A DNA stretch of 64,000 bases from Leptolinea sp964420995 (GTDB taxonomy: Bacteria > Chloroflexota > Anaerolineae > Anaerolineales > Anaerolineaceae). The position numbers and the translations under genes were made by a program. The notes under the pieces are model-generated. The model did not search any database and was not told where the DNA came from. It saw nothing but the letters and a program-made list of their open reading frames with translations. Of the stretch, positions 1 to 8,392 are shown in pieces. Within the stretch, counting starts at the first letter, position 1, and every line of letters starts with the position of its first letter. The stretch covers positions 1 to 64,000 of the forward strand of contig CAYQUX010000006.1 of assembly GCA_964420995.1 (NCBI GenBank), given 5' to 3'.

Positions 1-1407
1 GGCATCAGGACTGTATCCTTTGCCGCTCTGAATTTTTTCGGCTTCAAGTAAAACCATTTTTCCCAGGCTATCACTTTCTTTTTTCTGTAAAAGTCGGGTT
101 GCCAGGTTTTTCAGATGCCGGGTGGCGTTCACATGATCACCTGCGGCTTCCTCTACCCTGGCTTTCTCTTGAAGCCGGTAAAGAGTCAGCTTTTCAATCG
201 CTTCCACCAATTCACGGGGCGGAGTTGACTTTTCGGTCTCTTCCCGTACTGTCCTCCGCAGGGAAATCTCAATTCGATTGAGTGGGTCTTTGCGTGTGGG
301 AATGTCCATCAACAAAGTACCCTGCAGCATGGTTATTGTTTCGCCTTCTTTAAGCTTTGGCGCGATCTTGTATTCAAGCAAAATTTTGATGCGGTCATTG
401 AATGGCAAATTTCCCAACCGTATTTGCGATTCCATGGGCAGGGGAGATGAATCGGGTGAAATTCGAAAAATATCCACCAGTTCTGCCAGTGGAGATCCTT
501 CCTGCCGCAGGTTAAGGTTGGCCGCGTAGACTTTGCTTAAAGCCGCCACCGAGTTGCGGATGAACATTCTTAAATCATCGAGAGAAACCACCAGGCGTGC
601 TGTTCCACCACTCAGTCCGGTCAGGCGGTCCAGAAAGGCATCATTCCATTCACTGCCGAATCCCAGCGCGTCGATGATGATCCCTTTCTCACCCGCGCGC
701 TGAGCCAGACGGTAGCATTCCTCCTCATCCCCGTAGGTATGCCCATCTGTCAGCAGAATAAGATGACGATTCGTTTCCATGTCACCGGTCTTTTCCAGTA
801 TTTCCAATCCACATTCCAGGCCGCGGAGGATTTCGGTCCCCCCGCCGGTAGTCAGAGTGGCAATACGGGAATCAGACAGCATGGATTTTTTGACACGCGT
901 CGGTGGAATGATCTGTTCCGCCCGATCACTAAAGGCAACAATGGAGACCCAGTCTTCCGGACGAAGCTGCTTCATCAATTCATACGCAGCCTTCTTGACC
1001 ATATCGATGCGCTTCTCCTGCATTGAGGTGGAGCGGTCAATAGTCAGGCAGATATTGCTGGTCGGCATGACATGGGCTTTGGCTTCTTCGTTGGTGAGTA
1101 TTTCCAGAAGAGCGTAAACATATTGTTCTTCTTCTATTGTCTGCAGGGAATCCATGGAATATTGCGACTGGGTGATTACCGGCGCGCGGCCTTCACTGAT
1201 CGCCTGTGAAATCAGGTAATCTATCCGTTTCTCGGGGTTGGAGAGTACGTCATATGCTTTTTGAATTGCCATGAATTGATTCGCGGCATCCGGTGAAGGA
1301 TTCGCGTCAGGGTGCAATTTGCGGGCAGCCTCAAAATACGCCCGCCTGATTTCATCTGGTGAGGCATTATTCGGCAATCCTAGCGTTTCAAAAAGGCCAG
1401 CCCCCAT
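1..1407 (-). CDS. J-domain plus von Willebrand A (VWA) protein, 3' end outside window
   Basis: The frame opens with ATG at 1407 and runs unbroken to the window edge (469 codons), so the C-terminus is missing. Residues 4-66 form a J domain with the HPD triad at 32-34. A VWA domain follows, with a MIDAS-type D-x-S-x-S at residues 124-128 and a downstream LLTDG strand. J domains stimulate Hsp70 ATPase, and VWA domains bind partners through a metal ion. The gene starts 14 nt after the PP2C stop and ends a kinase-phosphatase-VWA operon, so a scaffold or client-recruiting role under phosphorylation control is likely (inference). No signal peptide is visible, so it should be cytoplasmic. The J-VWA fusion is the unusual point. 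Domain calls are firm; the cellular role is unknown. Confidence 0.85.
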   Translation of the reverse strand, partial: MGAGLFETLGLPNNASPDEIRRAYFEAARKLHPDANPSPDAANQFMAIQKAYDVLSNPEKRIDYLISQAISEGRAPVITQSQYSMDSLQTIEEEQYVYALLEILTNEEAKAHVMPTSNICLTIDRSTSMQEKRIDMVKKAAYELMKQLRPEDWVSIVAFSDRAEQIIPPTRVKKSMLSDSRIATLTTGGGTEILRGLECGLEILEKTGDMETNRHLILLTDGHTYGDEEECYRLAQRAGEKGIIIDALGFGSEWNDAFLDRLTGLSGGTARLVVSLDDLRMFIRNSVAALSKVYAANLNLRQEGSPLAELVDIFRISPDSSPLPMESQIRLGNLPFNDRIKILLEYKIAPKLKEGETITMLQGTLLMDIPTRKDPLNRIEISLRRTVREETEKSTPPRELVEAIEKLTLYRLQEKARVEEAAGDHVNATRHLKNLATRLLQKKESDSLGKMVLLEAEKIQSGKGYSPDA

Positions 1408-1421
1408 TAAGGTTTCTCCGA

Positions 1422-2306
1422 TCAGTCAAAATTCTGAACAACGATCACAGTGATGTTGTCTGGTCCGCCAGCCTGGTTTGCCATATCAACCATTTTCTGG
1501 CAAATTTCCATCTGAGAGCCGGCTTTTCGGAGGATTTTCTGTAGATTATTCTTTCCGACAACTCCCCAGAGTCCATCACTGCAAATGATAAGAGATCCAG
1601 CGGTAGGGAAGGTCAAAGTCTCAATATCCGGTCGATAGGGTTCAGTCTGTCCCACCGCGCGATATAAAACATTGCGCTGCGGGTGAACACTGGCTTCTTT
1701 TTCAGAGATCTGGCCCAACTCGAGTAATCGTTTGACCAGAGAATGATCCTTGGTAATTTCTTTCATCTCACCATCTGCCGCCGCGAAATACGCCCGGCTG
1801 TCACCTACATGGCCAATGGTGACCTGATCTCCCAGAACCAGCGCGGCAGTTAATGTGGTTCCACCACCCGGCGCAGCCAGCACGACAGCGTCCTGCGCGG
1901 CCGCGATACCTTCTTCCATCAACTCCTGCAAACTGGTATCAAGCGACCCGGCGTTGCCAGAAAGCATGGGCACGATCAATTTATCCAGCAGGTAGGTACT
2001 TAATGCCTTAATAGCCTGACCGCTGGCCACTTCACCATGCTGATGCCCCCCCATTCCATCGGCCACAATAAACAGGCCAAACGGAAATTCGGAATTACCT
2101 TCCCTGAGAACCGAGCTTAACGCGAACAGGGCGTCTTCGTTATGATCCCTCTGACGGCCGACGGACTGCGCGGTTCCAAATAGATAATGCCCGATCTGGT
2201 GCCGCTCACGGGTTTTGACATTAGATTTTGGAGTCTCTTCGGTGACCGGGGTTGTTCTCATATCACCGGTGTCATCCTTTTTTCGAAATATTCGACCCAA
2301 ATTCAT
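1422..2306 (-). CDS. PP2C-family (PPM) Ser/Thr protein phosphatase
   Basis: The 294-residue soluble protein carries the PPM metal-binding motifs in order: R-x-x-N-E-D-A near residue 55, DGMGGHQHGE near residue 100, GHVGDSRAY in the middle and GGPDNITVIVV at the C-terminus. It should remove phosphate from Ser/Thr residues with two Mn/Mg ions. The length suits a bare catalytic domain with a short basic N-terminal lead. It lies 30 nt downstream of a Ser/Thr kinase and 14 nt upstream of the J-VWA gene on the same strand, so it is the likely antagonist of that kinase. No membrane segment is present. Family assignment is very secure. Confidence 0.95.
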   Translation of the reverse strand: MNLGRIFRKKDDTGDMRTTPVTEETPKSNVKTRERHQIGHYLFGTAQSVGRQRDHNEDALFALSSVLREGNSEFPFGLFIVADGMGGHQHGEVASGQAIKALSTYLLDKLIVPMLSGNAGSLDTSLQELMEEGIAAAQDAVVLAAPGGGTTLTAALVLGDQVTIGHVGDSRAYFAAADGEMKEITKDHSLVKRLLELGQISEKEASVHPQRNVLYRAVGQTEPYRPDIETLTFPTAGSLIICSDGLWGVVGKNNLQKILRKAGSQMEICQKMVDMANQAGGPDNITVIVVQNFD

Positions 2307-2336
2307 AGTTTTTTTCCATTATTCCGGGAGATTGGG

Positions 2337-4223
2337 TCATACGGGTAGGGCATAGAGTGTGTGATCCACCGAACCAAAATATATAACGTCATTATACACG
2401 ATTGGAGTCCCTGTGATTGGGCCGCGAGTCGGGTACTTCCAACGCATGCGCCCCGAACGAAATTCCAGACAGTAGAGAATCCCATCTGCCGATCCGCAGA
2501 TCAAATTATCGCGGTAAATCACAGGTGAACCGCTTACCTGGTGGTCGGTTTTGTACCGCCAGACCTCCCGGCCGTTTCCGCCGTCAAGACAATAAATGTT
2601 GCCATCTGCCGAACCAAAGAAAAGCAGGTTATCCACCGAACAGGGCGATGATACCGATCCTTTGCCCATGCGAAAACGCCAGATCGTCCAGCCTGTCTTG
2701 GCATCGAGAGCATAGAATGTGGAATCTACGGAACCAAAAAAGATACGGTTATTGACAATCAACGGAGAAGAGGTGATGCCTCTCTTGGCGGTAAACCGGA
2801 ACTTGACTGTTCCGCGGAAATCACAACAGGTTAATTCACCACTTTCGCTGCCGAAGTAAATAAAATCTTCCGTAATAAACGGTGTGGAGCGAATTGCGTC
2901 CTGAGTTTCCACTTTCCATGAGACTTTATTGGAGGTCAGATTAATGGCATACAGGTATCCGTCATCCGAACCAATGAAAATGTGGCCTTCCGCGATGCGC
3001 CCGGAACTACGAATGGGGCCGCCTACGTCCACCTTCCAGGCTTCTTTGCCATTTCTGGCACCTACAGCGTACACATGCCGGTCTTCAGAACCAAACAACA
3101 GCTTGCCATCGTGCATGACCGGCTGCGAGACAATCCCACCGTCAGTCGCGAATTTCCAGCGGAACTCACCACTGGTCGCGTCAAGCGCGTACATATTATT
3201 GTCATACACACCAATATAGGCCAGACCGCCGTCAATCAAAGGGGTCGCCCGAATCTCGTCTTCGCACTCAAACGTCCAAACCGGTCGTATATCGGATTCT
3301 GGTGCCAGGCTTATCTGTCCAGAAAGGATACGGTGCGACGTCTGGATGCCCTTATGGCCGGCCACAGCCATTAAGGCTTCTTTCATGGCAGCCGCGGTGG
3401 GATAACGGTCTTTTCCGTTATAGGCCAGCGCGGTATTGATCACCGCTTCTAGTTCGGATGATATGGATGGATTGAACTGGCGAATTGGACGCTCACTGAA
3501 TGTAAAGGGAGCCTCGATCCTCGGATCCTTCTTCGTCAACAGGTGATGAAGTGTGGCCCCCAGGGCATAGATATCGACAGTGGGATTGGCCTCTCCGCGG
3601 TATTGCTCAGGAGGGGCGTAACCTTCCGTGCCGATCATTGTCCCTTTTTGCCCAACCTTGAAAATTTTCGCGATTCCAAAATCAATAAGGATGATGTGAT
3701 CGTTTCGGTTGACCATCAAATTGGATGGTTTGACATCGCGGAAGATAATCGGTTCCGGTTTGTGTGAATGCAGGAATTCAAGTACATCACACATTTCTAT
3801 GGCCCACCCGATGATCTGTTCTTCAGGAATGAATCCTTTTAGATCGCGCAGATAGGCTTCCAGGTCTTTACCGTCGATGAACTCCAGTACCAGATAATAC
3901 CGTTCATTAACTTCAAAAAAGTCATAGATTTTGGGAATGGATGGATGATTCAACGAAACGAGAATATTGGCTTCCCGTTCAAAATTTTGCAGCATGGTCT
4001 GACGCAGACTTGGATCATGCGTCTGGTTGATCATTTCTTTGACGGCAACCAGCTTAATGGCATTGGAGAAATGCATATCCCGGGCACGGTAGACCGATCC
4101 CATTCCCCCAGCCCCGATCACATCCTGGATCAGGTACCGATTTGCCAGTATGGAACCGGCAAGTAACGGTTTTTCCGTTTCCTGCCAGGTCGTTTCATCC
4201 GGTGGATATCCTTGAGTTTCCAG
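2337..4223 (-). CDS. Ser/Thr protein kinase with C-terminal PQQ-like beta-propeller, CTG start
   Basis: The kinase domain has a glycine loop GAGGMGSVY, the lysine in VAVKEM, a catalytic loop FRDVKPSN (Phe replacing His of HRD), DFG and a PPEQ version of APE. After about residue 310 there are seven to eight repeats of the PQQ-propeller type, with recurrent A-L-D-x-x-[ST]-G and W-[KR]-[FYV] elements. No membrane segment is seen, so unlike many propeller kinases it should be wholly cytoplasmic. The frame contains no ATG, GTG or TTG before the glycine loop. I therefore chose CTG at 4221-4223, which has AGGAG 7 nt upstream (4231-4235). It heads the kinase-PP2C-J/VWA operon behind a strong promoter at 4276-4304. 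The sensed ligand is unknown. Confidence 0.9.
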   Translation of the reverse strand: METQGYPPDETTWQETEKPLLAGSILANRYLIQDVIGAGGMGSVYRARDMHFSNAIKLVAVKEMINQTHDPSLRQTMLQNFEREANILVSLNHPSIPKIYDFFEVNERYYLVLEFIDGKDLEAYLRDLKGFIPEEQIIGWAIEMCDVLEFLHSHKPEPIIFRDVKPSNLMVNRNDHIILIDFGIAKIFKVGQKGTMIGTEGYAPPEQYRGEANPTVDIYALGATLHHLLTKKDPRIEAPFTFSERPIRQFNPSISSELEAVINTALAYNGKDRYPTAAAMKEALMAVAGHKGIQTSHRILSGQISLAPESDIRPVWTFECEDEIRATPLIDGGLAYIGVYDNNMYALDATSGEFRWKFATDGGIVSQPVMHDGKLLFGSEDRHVYAVGARNGKEAWKVDVGGPIRSSGRIAEGHIFIGSDDGYLYAINLTSNKVSWKVETQDAIRSTPFITEDFIYFGSESGELTCCDFRGTVKFRFTAKRGITSSPLIVNNRIFFGSVDSTFYALDAKTGWTIWRFRMGKGSVSSPCSVDNLLFFGSADGNIYCLDGGNGREVWRYKTDHQVSGSPVIYRDNLICGSADGILYCLEFRSGRMRWKYPTRGPITGTPIVYNDVIYFGSVDHTLYALPV

Positions 4224-4275
4224 ACCCTTACTCCTAGTACCTGAATGCTGAAATCACACCTTGAACAGATGGATA

Positions 4276-4304
4276 ATTATACGGTTATCTCGAAAGGCAC
4301 GCAA
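4276..4304 (-). promoter_or_regulatory. Promoter of the kinase-PP2C-J/VWA operon
   Basis: Reading on the minus strand, a -35 TTGCGT (4299-4304) is separated by exactly 17 nt from a -10 TATAAT (4276-4281). The predicted transcript starts near 4269 and leaves a leader of about 45 nt before the CTG start at 4223. Confidence 0.7.
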
Positions 4305-4329
4305 CCTTTCAGCCGCCGCATTACCCGAT

Positions 4330-4692
4330 TCACCTGGAAGAATTTTCCCGGTGTTTACTTCGACAGGATTGGCAGGGGCACAATGCCCGCAGGTAATGCC
4401 AGCTATAAATTCCTTCCCGGTGGCCATCACCCCACACAAAGGTTACTCCGTAATTACCCACGGCTTCCACATTCACCAATTGAGTTGCCGGCGAATCTGG
4501 CAGTTGTACATCAAAAACGGCTTCGTCTGGATCCGGTTTCATGTTCTCATGACCTCCCCGGCAGACAGCACAGGGGCAGCCTGCCCGCAGGAGATGAAAT
4601 GGATAAACACTCTCATGTCCATCCTGCCAGGTCACAATAACCTTACGGGTGGTTTTTTTTGCGGTGATATTCTTTGGTGGGTCCTGCAACAT
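4330..4692 (-). CDS. DUF971 / GBBH-like N-terminal domain protein
   Basis: This 120-residue protein is a single DUF971 domain, the fold found at the N-terminus of gamma-butyrobetaine hydroxylases and as a stand-alone protein in many bacteria. It contains two C-P-C-x-x-C clusters (CPCAVC near residue 39 and CPCQSC near residue 108), consistent with a bound metal. Stand-alone members have been linked to iron-sulfur or metal handling, but the biochemistry is not settled. The start ATG directly abuts the stop codon of the SH3-like gene upstream, so the two are co-transcribed with the calcium antiporter. The operon appears to end here, about 50 nt before the next promoter. Confidence 0.85.
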   Translation of the reverse strand: MLQDPPKNITAKKTTRKVIVTWQDGHESVYPFHLLRAGCPCAVCRGGHENMKPDPDEAVFDVQLPDSPATQLVNVEAVGNYGVTFVWGDGHREGIYSWHYLRALCPCQSCRSKHRENSSR

Positions 4693-5169
4693 TTACTGCT
4701 CCTGTACCACAGAGAGATAATCTGCCGCCGCCCAGCCTGAGCGGGACGCGTCCTTTTGTGATTCCAATTTCCACCAGTTGTATCCATCCTTATGGGAAGG
4801 GCCGTCTTTTACGAGGAATTGTTCTCCATCTTTACCCAGCACGACAGGCGCGGCAGAAACACCCGGCTCGGCACGCAGGCGCAACCCGGCGCCTTCCGTG
4901 CCGGTAATTTGCACAATGACACCTATTTCAATTTTCCCAGTGGCCAGTTCTTCCGGTGAAAGGGTGGGGGTGGGGATCGTCTCGGTAGGCAGGATAACTG
5001 TCGCGGTTGGCGCGGGGATAACGGTAAATATCGCCGGTGGGATAGCCGCGCCGGAGGAAGGCCGAAAGATCAAGAGAGTCCCAATGCACAGAGTCATTAA
5101 GATCAATCCAAAAAAGATTGAGGCGACCAGCATGCCTGGTGTAAAGCCAACTCCTGAAGATTGTCTCAT
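4693..5169 (-). CDS. Membrane-anchored SH3b-like protein
   Basis: The 158-residue protein has one N-terminal membrane segment (about residues 12-35), a Pro/Thr-rich linker (about 45-70) and a C-terminal bacterial SH3-like domain (about 80-155) with the typical LRLRAEPG strand and a NWWKLES segment. Bacterial SH3b domains commonly bind peptidoglycan or proteins outside the cell, and the topology fits an external domain on a single anchor. The start overlaps the antiporter stop (ATGA at 5166-5169) and the stop abuts the DUF971 start, giving a tight three-gene operon. The specific function is unknown. Confidence 0.8.
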   Translation of the reverse strand: MRQSSGVGFTPGMLVASIFFGLILMTLCIGTLLIFRPSSGAAIPPAIFTVIPAPTATVILPTETIPTPTLSPEELATGKIEIGVIVQITGTEGAGLRLRAEPGVSAAPVVLGKDGEQFLVKDGPSHKDGYNWWKLESQKDASRSGWAAADYLSVVQEQ

Positions 5170-6254
5170 CAGGCTCCCGCGGGCAATAAAAAGAAAGCCA
5201 GCCCAAGTATGAGGTAAACCGCGAGTAAAGCAGATCCTTCCAGCCAGTTGGATTCGCCATCCATGGAAACCAGTGCGGCAATCACCACGCCAGCTCCCAA
5301 CGAGACCAGTTCAAACGGATTGAACATCAGGGTTAGCGGATGCCCCATAGCCAGGCTGATGAAAACCAGGAGCGGTGCCACGAACAGGGCGATCTGCAGG
5401 CTTGAAGAGAGCGAAATTTCCATGCTCAGTTCCATTTTGTTGCGAATGGCAGATGTCACCGCCACCAGATGTTCTGCCACATTACCCACGATGGGAATGA
5501 GAATGATCCCAATAAAGAATTCAGACAATCCAAACCGGCTGACCACGCTTTCCACTGAACCGACCAGCAGTTCACTGAGCAGCACCACCCCGAGGGTCGC
5601 TCCCGCCAGAATGATGATGGCGACGGAAACGCTATAGGTCGGGTGAGTATGGCTGGTTTCATCCTGGCTGGCTGCTATGGGCGATCCACTGTATTTCAGG
5701 CTAAAAATGATACCCAGCACATACAGCACAATCATCACACCGGCAACGCCCAGGCTCAGCGTTTCCACTCCAACAGAACCTTCATCGCCCAGGGAATGGC
5801 CGAAGAAAGAGGGTATCACCAGAGCAAGAATGGTCAGGGCCAGAAGAACAGAATAATTTCCGGCCTGTTTACGGTCGAAACGTTGTATTCCATTTTTTAA
5901 GCCGCCCAGCAGGATGGACATGCCCATTACAAGAAGAAGATTCCCGATAATGGAACCGGTTATGGATGCCTTCACAAGTTCCAGCAACCCTTCGCGAATG
6001 GCAACCAGGGTGATGATCAGCTCAGCGGCATTGCCCAGGGTAGCATTCAACAAACCGCCGATTTTTGGGCCGGTGTAATGCGCCAGCGCCTCGGTGGCGG
6101 AACCAATATACCCTGCCAGCGGCACCACCCCCAGCGCGGCCAACAAAAACACCCAGGAATCACCCCAGTGAGCGTAATGCGCCACGGCTGCCAGAATTCC
6201 GGCAATGAGCAATATGGTTGTTGGATTTTCGGAAAGGATCTGTTTTATTTTCAT
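5169..6254 (-). CDS. Calcium/proton antiporter of the CaCA (Cax) family
   Basis: The 361-residue protein has about eleven hydrophobic segments and the two internal alpha-repeats of the family: GGLLNATLGNAAELI (residues about 65-80) and GIILIPIVGNVAEHL (about 240-255). Each contributes the acidic residue that binds Ca2+ in known exchangers. It should export Ca2+ from the cytoplasm in exchange for protons. The ATG lies only 7 nt after a TATAAT box on the minus strand, without a Shine-Dalgarno sequence, which suggests a leaderless transcript. It is the first gene of an operon with the SH3-like and DUF971 genes and is divergent from a membrane kinase. Confidence 0.92.
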   Translation of the reverse strand: MKIKQILSENPTTILLIAGILAAVAHYAHWGDSWVFLLAALGVVPLAGYIGSATEALAHYTGPKIGGLLNATLGNAAELIITLVAIREGLLELVKASITGSIIGNLLLVMGMSILLGGLKNGIQRFDRKQAGNYSVLLALTILALVIPSFFGHSLGDEGSVGVETLSLGVAGVMIVLYVLGIIFSLKYSGSPIAASQDETSHTHPTYSVSVAIIILAGATLGVVLLSELLVGSVESVVSRFGLSEFFIGIILIPIVGNVAEHLVAVTSAIRNKMELSMEISLSSSLQIALFVAPLLVFISLAMGHPLTLMFNPFELVSLGAGVVIAALVSMDGESNWLEGSALLAVYLILGLAFFLLPAGA

Positions 6255-6261
6255 AACATAA

Positions 6262-6267
6262 ATTATA
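6262..6267 (-). promoter_or_regulatory. -10 box of the Ca2+/H+ antiporter operon, leaderless type
   Basis: TATAAT on the minus strand lies 7 nt before the ATG at 6254. Transcription should therefore start at or next to the start codon. No clear -35 is visible. Confidence 0.55.
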
Positions 6268-6304
6268 CCTATGAATAGGCGGCCGGCAGCCCATCAGGGT
6301 GGCA

Positions 6305-6313
6305 TGTTATAAT
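6305..6313 (+). promoter_or_regulatory. Extended -10 promoter of the 6322 kinase, leaderless type
   Basis: An extended -10 element (TG at 6305-6306, one base, TATAAT at 6308-6313) sits 8 nt before the ATG at 6322. No Shine-Dalgarno sequence fits in the gap, so the mRNA is predicted to begin at the start codon. Confidence 0.6.
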
Positions 6314-6321
6314 CGCCGCAG

Positions 6322-7395
6322 ATGACCTCTCCCATTTCCACAAACCCGGTTCTCTCAAACCGGTACCAGTTGTTGCAAACCCTCGGGAGCGGCGGGACGG
6401 CTGTGGTTTACCGCGCCCGTGATTTAATGTTGGAACGTCAGGTTGCCATTAAGGTCCTCCGGCCTGATTTCGGTAAAGATGAAACCTTCCGCGAGCGGTT
6501 CAGGCAGGAAGCCCGTGCCGCGGCGAATATCTCGCACCCCAATATAGTTACCGTACACGACTTCGGTCTGGATCATGACCGGTTGTTCATTGTCATGGAA
6601 TTTGTGCCAGGAACCGATCTGAAAACGGTGATGCGCAAGCACGGACCGTTTGAATTGGAAGAAGCCATTCCTTTGATCTTGCAGGCCTGCGCCGGATTGG
6701 GACATGCCCATCGTTCCGGCATTGTGCATTGCGATGTCAAACCACATAATATGCTGGTCACCCCGGAAGGTCAGTTAAAGGTGACCGACTTCGGGATCGC
6801 CCGCGCTCTGGCTGGCATACATCCGGACGAAAAAAGTGATGTGGTCTGGGGTTCTCCCCAGTATTTTTCTCCGGAACAGGCATCCGGAGCGGCACCTTCT
6901 CCCGCGTCTGACGTCTATTCGCTCGGTGTGGTTTTATATGAGATGTTGACAGGCCAACTACCGCTAAATGCAGATACAGCCACAGAGCTGGCCCGTCTGC
7001 ACCGGGACGAACCGCCGGTTCCTCCCCGCAAGATCAAACCCGCCCTGCCCGCCTCACTGGAACGAATCTTGCTCAAAGTTCTGGCAAAGGAACCTGCCGC
7101 CCGTTACCGCAGCGCGGATCAATTCGGGCAGGTGCTTTCCACTTTCGGTCGGATACAGGAACCTGCTCCCGAGATTCACATCGCCGAACCAATGGAATCA
7201 AGGCCGGTTTCAGCTCCACGAACACATCGCCACACCTCACCATTGCCGGAAAGAATTATCCATAATCTTTCCATCAACAAGCCCGGGGTTGATTGGGTCA
7301 CGATCGGACTGGGGCTTCTGGCTTTTGTTTCGGTGGGCGGATTGATTCCCTACTGGACGTACATTTTTATGATCATTAATGCCATGCAACGATAG
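6322..7395 (+). CDS. Membrane-anchored Ser/Thr protein kinase, non-RD type
   Basis: The 357-residue protein has a kinase domain at about 15-275: glycine loop GSGGTAVVY (22-30), Lys44 in VAIKVL, catalytic loop HCDVKPHN (136-143), DFG (156-158) and SPEQ in place of APE. The usual Arg of HRD is Cys137, making it a non-RD kinase; such kinases often do not depend on activation-loop phosphorylation. After a Pro-rich linker there is one membrane helix (about 324-351) and almost no outside domain, so no PASTA or other extracellular sensor. It is followed after 9 nt by rpe, the order also seen around PrkC-type kinases of Bacillota. The ATG is supported by the promoter 8 nt upstream. Confidence 0.92.
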   Translation: MTSPISTNPVLSNRYQLLQTLGSGGTAVVYRARDLMLERQVAIKVLRPDFGKDETFRERFRQEARAAANISHPNIVTVHDFGLDHDRLFIVMEFVPGTDLKTVMRKHGPFELEEAIPLILQACAGLGHAHRSGIVHCDVKPHNMLVTPEGQLKVTDFGIARALAGIHPDEKSDVVWGSPQYFSPEQASGAAPSPASDVYSLGVVLYEMLTGQLPLNADTATELARLHRDEPPVPPRKIKPALPASLERILLKVLAKEPAARYRSADQFGQVLSTFGRIQEPAPEIHIAEPMESRPVSAPRTHRHTSPLPERIIHNLSINKPGVDWVTIGLGLLAFVSVGGLIPYWTYIFMIINAMQR

Positions 7396-7404
7396 GTAAC
7401 GCCC

Positions 7405-8064
7405 ATGACCATCATCCTGTCACCATCCATTCTTTCAGCAGACTTTTCCCGACTGGGAGAAGAAATCCGCGCGGTTGAAAAAGCCGGTGTGGATTGGATC
7501 CATGTTGACGTAATGGACGGTCACTTCGCGCCCAACATTACCATGGGACCGTTTGTGGTTGAAACGTGCAAGCGCATCACCCGTCTCCCCCTTGACGTTC
7601 ACCTTATGATCGACAACGCGGACAAATTTATCGAGCCATTCGTCCGGGCTGGCGCCGATTGCATTTCCGTGCATCTTGAAGGGAATCTAAATATTCATCG
7701 CACACTGCAATCCCTTAAAGGATTGGGAGTAAAGACCGGTCTGGTCTTGAATCCTGGAACACCCATTCAGGCAGCCTCAGCCGTTGTTCATCTGGTTGAT
7801 TATGTCCTACTAATGTCCGTAAATCCCGGGTATTCCGGGCAGGTATTTCAACCTGAAACGTACAAGCGCGTGAAAGAGATGCGCGCACTCCTGGATGCGA
7901 TTAATCCGAACGCGCAAATCCAGGTGGATGGCGGCGTTACCGCCGAAAACATCAACGCTTTACACAAGGCTGGCGCCACAATTTTTGTAGCTGCCACAGC
8001 AATTTTCAAATATCCCCAGGGTTCTGAAAAAGGAGTTCAAGCGCTTCGCGAAGCCGTGGATTAA
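7405..8064 (+). CDS. rpe: Ribulose-phosphate 3-epimerase
   Basis: The 219-residue TIM-barrel enzyme interconverts ribulose 5-phosphate and xylulose 5-phosphate in the pentose phosphate pathway. Family motifs are intact: SPSILSADF at the N-terminus, HVDVMDGHFAPNIT with the metal-binding His and catalytic Asp, DVHLMI, MSVNPGYSGQ and the second catalytic Asp in QVDGGV. The size is normal. It lies 9 nt after the membrane kinase gene and is presumably co-transcribed. Only a weak GGTAAC ribosome site precedes the ATG. Confidence 0.97.
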   Translation: MTIILSPSILSADFSRLGEEIRAVEKAGVDWIHVDVMDGHFAPNITMGPFVVETCKRITRLPLDVHLMIDNADKFIEPFVRAGADCISVHLEGNLNIHRTLQSLKGLGVKTGLVLNPGTPIQAASAVVHLVDYVLLMSVNPGYSGQVFQPETYKRVKEMRALLDAINPNAQIQVDGGVTAENINALHKAGATIFVAATAIFKYPQGSEKGVQALREAVD

Positions 8065-8089
8065 ACAAAAATCACGGCCCATGCCGTGA
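8062..8089 (-). terminator. Rho-independent terminator of rpmB
   Basis: A 7-bp perfect stem (TCACGGC 8072-8078 with GCCGTGA 8083-8089) and a 4-nt loop is followed on the minus strand by TTTTTGTTT. On the plus strand no T-run follows, so it mainly serves rpmB; it may still slow transcription leaving rpe. Confidence 0.75.
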
Positions 8090-8123
8090 CCTTTGCTTCA
8101 AATTCGCAATGAACGAATGGCTA

Positions 8124-8306
8124 TTATGAAACTTTTACCATTGTCCGAATGCATCGTGCGCAAACCACCATCTGAACTTTGCGCCCTTTTTCATAGACCG
8201 AAATCTTCTGAAGGTTGGGGCGAAAAACGCGGTTTGTGGCGCGCTGGGAGAAACTTCGATTGTGACCAAATGTAGTCGTCTTCCCACAACATTCACACCG
8301 TGCCAT
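8124..8306 (-). CDS. rpmB: 50S ribosomal protein L28
   Basis: The 60-residue basic protein shows the L28 pattern: an N-terminal C-x-x-C (CECC), GHNRSFSQRATNR and the C-terminal CARCIRTM. The four cysteines mark the zinc-binding (C+) form. The ATG is preceded by AAAGGA on the minus strand. It is transcribed alone, opposite to rpe and divergent from asp23, an arrangement seen beside asp23-fakA in many Gram-positive genomes. Confidence 0.97.
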   Translation of the reverse strand: MARCECCGKTTTFGHNRSFSQRATNRVFRPNLQKISVYEKGRKVQMVVCARCIRTMVKVS

Positions 8307-8363
8307 CTTGAAATCCTTTCAAACCATGATCGCAAACTGCAGAAATGGATACTGCAAAATCGC

Positions 8364-8392
8364 ATTTTACCACAAATCGTATCTTTGCTCAA
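8364..8392 (-). promoter_or_regulatory. Promoter of rpmB
   Basis: On the minus strand, TTGAGC (8387-8392) and TAAAAT (8364-8369) are separated by exactly 17 nt. The leader to the ATG at 8306 is about 50 nt. Confidence 0.7.
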
